Of a DNA stretch of 64,000 bases, positions 61,852 through 64,000 are shown one piece after another (the first letter of the stretch is position 1; each line of letters starts with the position of its first letter). Position numbers and translations under genes: made by a program. The notes under the pieces are model-generated. The model was not told the origin of the DNA, ran no database searches, and worked only from the letters and a program-made list of their open reading frames with translations. The stretch is from Deminuibacter sp966424055 (lineage in GTDB: Bacteria; Bacteroidota; Bacteroidia; Chitinophagales; Chitinophagaceae), in the NCBI GenBank assembly GCA_966424055.1, contig CBJLMB010000034.1, positions 7,624 to 71,623 on the forward strand. Reading direction: 5' to 3'.

Positions 61852-61960
61852 AGGATAGCCGTTTTCTTTGCGATATTATTCAATCCGCCTTACGGAAGCA
61901 GTTTTTGCAGCCGGAGGGCGGATTTATCACTTTCAAAAACCTACCGAGGCTTACCATATT

Positions 61961-63214
61961 ATGCAATTAAAAAGAGTAGTTGTAACTGGCATTGGTGCTT
62001 TAACCCCTATTGGAAACAATCTGGAAGAATATTGGAACGGATTAGTTAATGGCACGCCCGGTGCTGACTACATTCAGCAATTTGATTGCACTAAGTTTAA
62101 AACAAGGTTTGCCTGCGAGCTGAAAAATTTTGACGCTACACAGTTCCTGGATAAAAAGGAAGCCCGTAAAATTGACCGCTTTACACAGGTGGCCCTGGTA
62201 GCCAGCGACCAGGCCATGAAAGATGCCGGAATTGATAAAGCAACAATGAACCCCGATCGCATGGGGGTTATCTTTTCCAGTGGTATCGGGGGGCTGATCA
62301 CTTTTCAGCAGGAAGTGATGGAATTTGCCAAAGGCGATGGCACTCCCCGTTTTAATCCCTTCTTTATTCCCAAGATGATACTGGATATCGCCGCAGGGCA
62401 AATATCCATGCGCCATGGCCTGCGTGGCCCCAACTACGCAGTAGTATCTGCCTGCGCCTCTTCTACCCATGCCGTGATGGATGCTTATAATCTCATTCGC
62501 CTGGGTAAGGCCGATATGATGCTGGCAGGTGGTAGTGAAAGCGTGATCAGTGAGGCCGGTGTGGGTGGCTTTAATGCAATGAAAGCATTGAGCGAAAGAA
62601 ATGATGACCCTAAAACGGCATCGCGCCCGTTCGATAAAGACCGTGATGGCTTTGTAATGGGCGAAGGTGCCGGTATGCTGGTAGTAGAAGAACTGGAACA
62701 TGCTATTGCCCGCGGTGCCCGTATTTATTGCGAAATAGCCGGTACCGGCGCTACTGCCGATGCACACCATGTTACAGCCCCGCATCCCGAAGGATTGGGT
62801 GCTAAAAATGTAATGCTGGCCACCCTGGATGATGCCGGCATGAAACCGGAAGACATTGACTATATCAATGTACATGGTACTTCAACCCCACTCGGCGATA
62901 TTGCTGAAGTGAAAGCCATCCAGGCTGTATTTGGCGAACATGCCTATAAACTGAACATCAGTTCTACCAAATCCATGACCGGGCACCTGCTGGGTGCTGC
63001 GGGTGTTATAGAAGCAATCGCCTGTATCATGAGCGTGGTGCACGATTTGGTTCCTCCCACTATTAACCATTTTACCGATGATCCTGAGCTGGATCCGAAG
63101 CTGAACTTTACTTTCTGGAAAGCACAGAAACGTACAGTGAATGCCGCTTTGAGCAACACTTTTGGATTTGGCGGACACAATGCTTCGCTGATAGTAAAAA
63201 AATATGTAGCTTGA
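61961..63214 (+). CDS. fabF: Beta-ketoacyl-ACP synthase II
   Basis: Elongates acyl-ACP by condensation with malonyl-ACP. 417 residues from ATG 61961 (MQLKRVVVTGIGALTPIG, the usual start); the longer frame from 61868 adds 31 unconvincing residues. Catalytic triad: C165 in VVSACASSTHA, and histidines in NVHGTSTPLGD (near 305) and TKSMTGHLLGAAG (near 342); the end GFGGHNASLIVK is typical. Confidence 0.96.
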   Translation: MQLKRVVVTGIGALTPIGNNLEEYWNGLVNGTPGADYIQQFDCTKFKTRFACELKNFDATQFLDKKEARKIDRFTQVALVASDQAMKDAGIDKATMNPDRMGVIFSSGIGGLITFQQEVMEFAKGDGTPRFNPFFIPKMILDIAAGQISMRHGLRGPNYAVVSACASSTHAVMDAYNLIRLGKADMMLAGGSESVISEAGVGGFNAMKALSERNDDPKTASRPFDKDRDGFVMGEGAGMLVVEELEHAIARGARIYCEIAGTGATADAHHVTAPHPEGLGAKNVMLATLDDAGMKPEDIDYINVHGTSTPLGDIAEVKAIQAVFGEHAYKLNISSTKSMTGHLLGAAGVIEAIACIMSVVHDLVPPTINHFTDDPELDPKLNFTFWKAQKRTVNAALSNTFGFGGHNASLIVKKYVA

Positions 63215-63218
63215 GTTT

Positions 63219-63926
63219 GTGCAATTCCTAAAAAAACTTTTCAAGAAGCAGTCCAAGCCTTCCTTTAACAAGCAGCTGAATAACCTGCTGGGTATTAAAC
63301 CCGGTAACCTTTCTCTTTACCGCACTGCACTGAGCCATCGCTCTGTTAAGGAAGGACCTGAGGAAAACAATGAAAGGCTGGAATACCTGGGCGATGCGGT
63401 ATTAAGCACCATTGTGGCTGATTATCTTTTTAAACGTTATCCTTATAAAGGCGAGGGGTTTTTAACCGAGATGCGGAGCAAAATGGTGAACCGCCAGCAG
63501 CTGAATGATATCGCGCTGAAAATGGGGCTGAAAAAGCTAACCATGTATAACAAGTTCGACAGCTCATTAAAAGGCAGCCAGATATTCGGCAATACCCTTG
63601 AAGCACTGGTTGGCGCTGTTTACCTTGACAAAGGTTATAAAAGAACCCATCAATGGGTACTGCAACGCATTGTATTACCACACTTGTTTGTTGACGACCT
63701 GGAACTGATCGATATCAACCTGAAAAACAAACTGATTGGCTGGGCCAGTAAAAATGGCAAAAGCCTGGAATTTGAAACAGTGGAAGAAAAAATTGAAAAT
63801 GGCCGCCGCGTATTTACCATCGCTGCCGTACTCGATGGCGAAATCATGGCTCAGGGTAAAGGCTTTAATAAAAAAGATGCCAGCCAGATAGCCGCCCAAC
63901 TGGCCATCGAGAAGCTGGGGCTGTAG
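63219..63926 (+). CDS. rnc: Ribonuclease III
   Basis: Cleaves double-stranded RNA in rRNA and mRNA processing. 235 residues from a GTG start at 63219, four bases after fabF, implying coupling. The RNase III signature NNERLEYLGDAVL (51-63) contains catalytic E55 and D59; the second acidic site is in NTLEALVGAVYLDKG near 127-141. The C-terminal dsRNA-binding domain (about 165-233) ends with GKGFNKKDASQIAAQLAIEKL read in pieces. The acpP-fabF-rnc order is common in Bacteroidota. Confidence 0.95.
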   Translation: MQFLKKLFKKQSKPSFNKQLNNLLGIKPGNLSLYRTALSHRSVKEGPEENNERLEYLGDAVLSTIVADYLFKRYPYKGEGFLTEMRSKMVNRQQLNDIALKMGLKKLTMYNKFDSSLKGSQIFGNTLEALVGAVYLDKGYKRTHQWVLQRIVLPHLFVDDLELIDINLKNKLIGWASKNGKSLEFETVEEKIENGRRVFTIAAVLDGEIMAQGKGFNKKDASQIAAQLAIEKLGL

Positions 63927-64000
63927 GTTGGTGATTGGTTGATTAGTTGAATGGTTGAGAGGTTGAATGGTTGATTAGTGTGGAAAATAGGGCATTAAAA
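63927..64000 (+). repeat. GGTTGA-type short tandem repeats at the window end
   Basis: Imperfect units of 7-8 bases (GGTTGAT, TAGTTGA, ATGGTTGA, GAGGTTGA, ATGGTTGA) run from about 63927 to 63980, directly after rnc. No gene is seen in the remaining bases. Confidence 0.6.

Noticed and set aside
62042..62875. 277-codon minus-strand frame
   Set aside because: Antisense shadow of fabF; rich in His/Cys/Phe as expected for a complement of a conserved gene.
1..64000. Mobile element, prophage, toxin-antitoxin or defence system
   Set aside because: I looked for integrases, transposases, phage structural genes, restriction and abortive-infection families and saw none; the gene content is core metabolism and iron uptake.

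Overview
The window looks like a chromosomal segment of an aerobic Bacteroidota bacterium, most likely in or near the Chitinophagaceae (the family is inferred, not tested). The reasons are the repeated -7 box TAnnTTTG with an upstream TTG (before gyrB, hemA, hemH, the alpha/beta hydrolase gene, the transketolase gene, frr, acpP and others), the absence of clear Shine-Dalgarno sites, a HmuY-type hemophore lipoprotein, a LytS/LytTR regulator pair, a geranylgeranylglyceryl phosphate synthase, a B12-dependent ribonucleotide reductase, and an IleS of more than 1100 residues next to a DksA-like protein. I see no rRNA, tRNA, CRISPR array, transposase or phage gene.

Layout. 0-2 kb: gyrB (minus). 2.2-3.2 kb: an AraC-type regulator with a cysteine cluster. 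3.4-11.2 kb (minus): a complete heme-uptake locus, transcribed hmuR-hmuY-hmuT-hmuU-hmuV-hmuS and then a small CxxC protein. 11.65-15.4 kb (plus): a TonB-dependent siderophore receptor and a PepSY membrane protein. 15.5-26.5 kb (minus): heme biosynthesis hemA-C-D-E, alpha/beta hydrolase, hemF-hemB, exported WG-repeat protein, hemL. 26.6-28.8 kb (minus): a Pif1/RecD-like helicase. 29-32.5 kb (plus): hemH, hemJ and a lipoprotein amidohydrolase. Together these encode every step from glutamyl-tRNA to protoheme, directly beside heme and siderophore uptake.

32.6-64 kb is mostly housekeeping: ileS and a DksA-like protein; an MsbA-type exporter (minus); rbfA and a LolC/E-like permease; an N-terminal transketolase half (minus); a WecA/MraY-like sugar-phosphate transferase; frr; PPK2; mscL; scpA; a YdeI-like protein; an L,D-transpeptidase-like protein and dxs (minus); a LytS-type kinase with its LytTR regulator; an M28 peptidase; GGGP synthase (minus); nrdJ; a YcxB-like protein; a GNAT acetyltransferase (minus); a sterol-desaturase-family enzyme; and acpP-fabF-rnc.

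Non-coding structure is the least ordinary part. Two dispersed repeat families occupy intergenic gaps: a roughly 165-bp family (40.85-41.19 and 44.5-44.74 kb) and a hairpin-rich GTAC family (41.2-41.46 kb, and the ends of a 356-bp element at 54.05-54.4 kb). Other notable sites are a palindrome over the -7 box of the sterol-desaturase gene, a perfect 14-bp hairpin between hemB and the WG-repeat gene, and a terminator-like hairpin between hmuY and hmuT. I found no clearly new multi-gene system; the best leads are the iron/heme island with its uncharacterised passengers and the intergenic repeats. Many starts were moved downstream of the longest frame, for reasons given in each entry.
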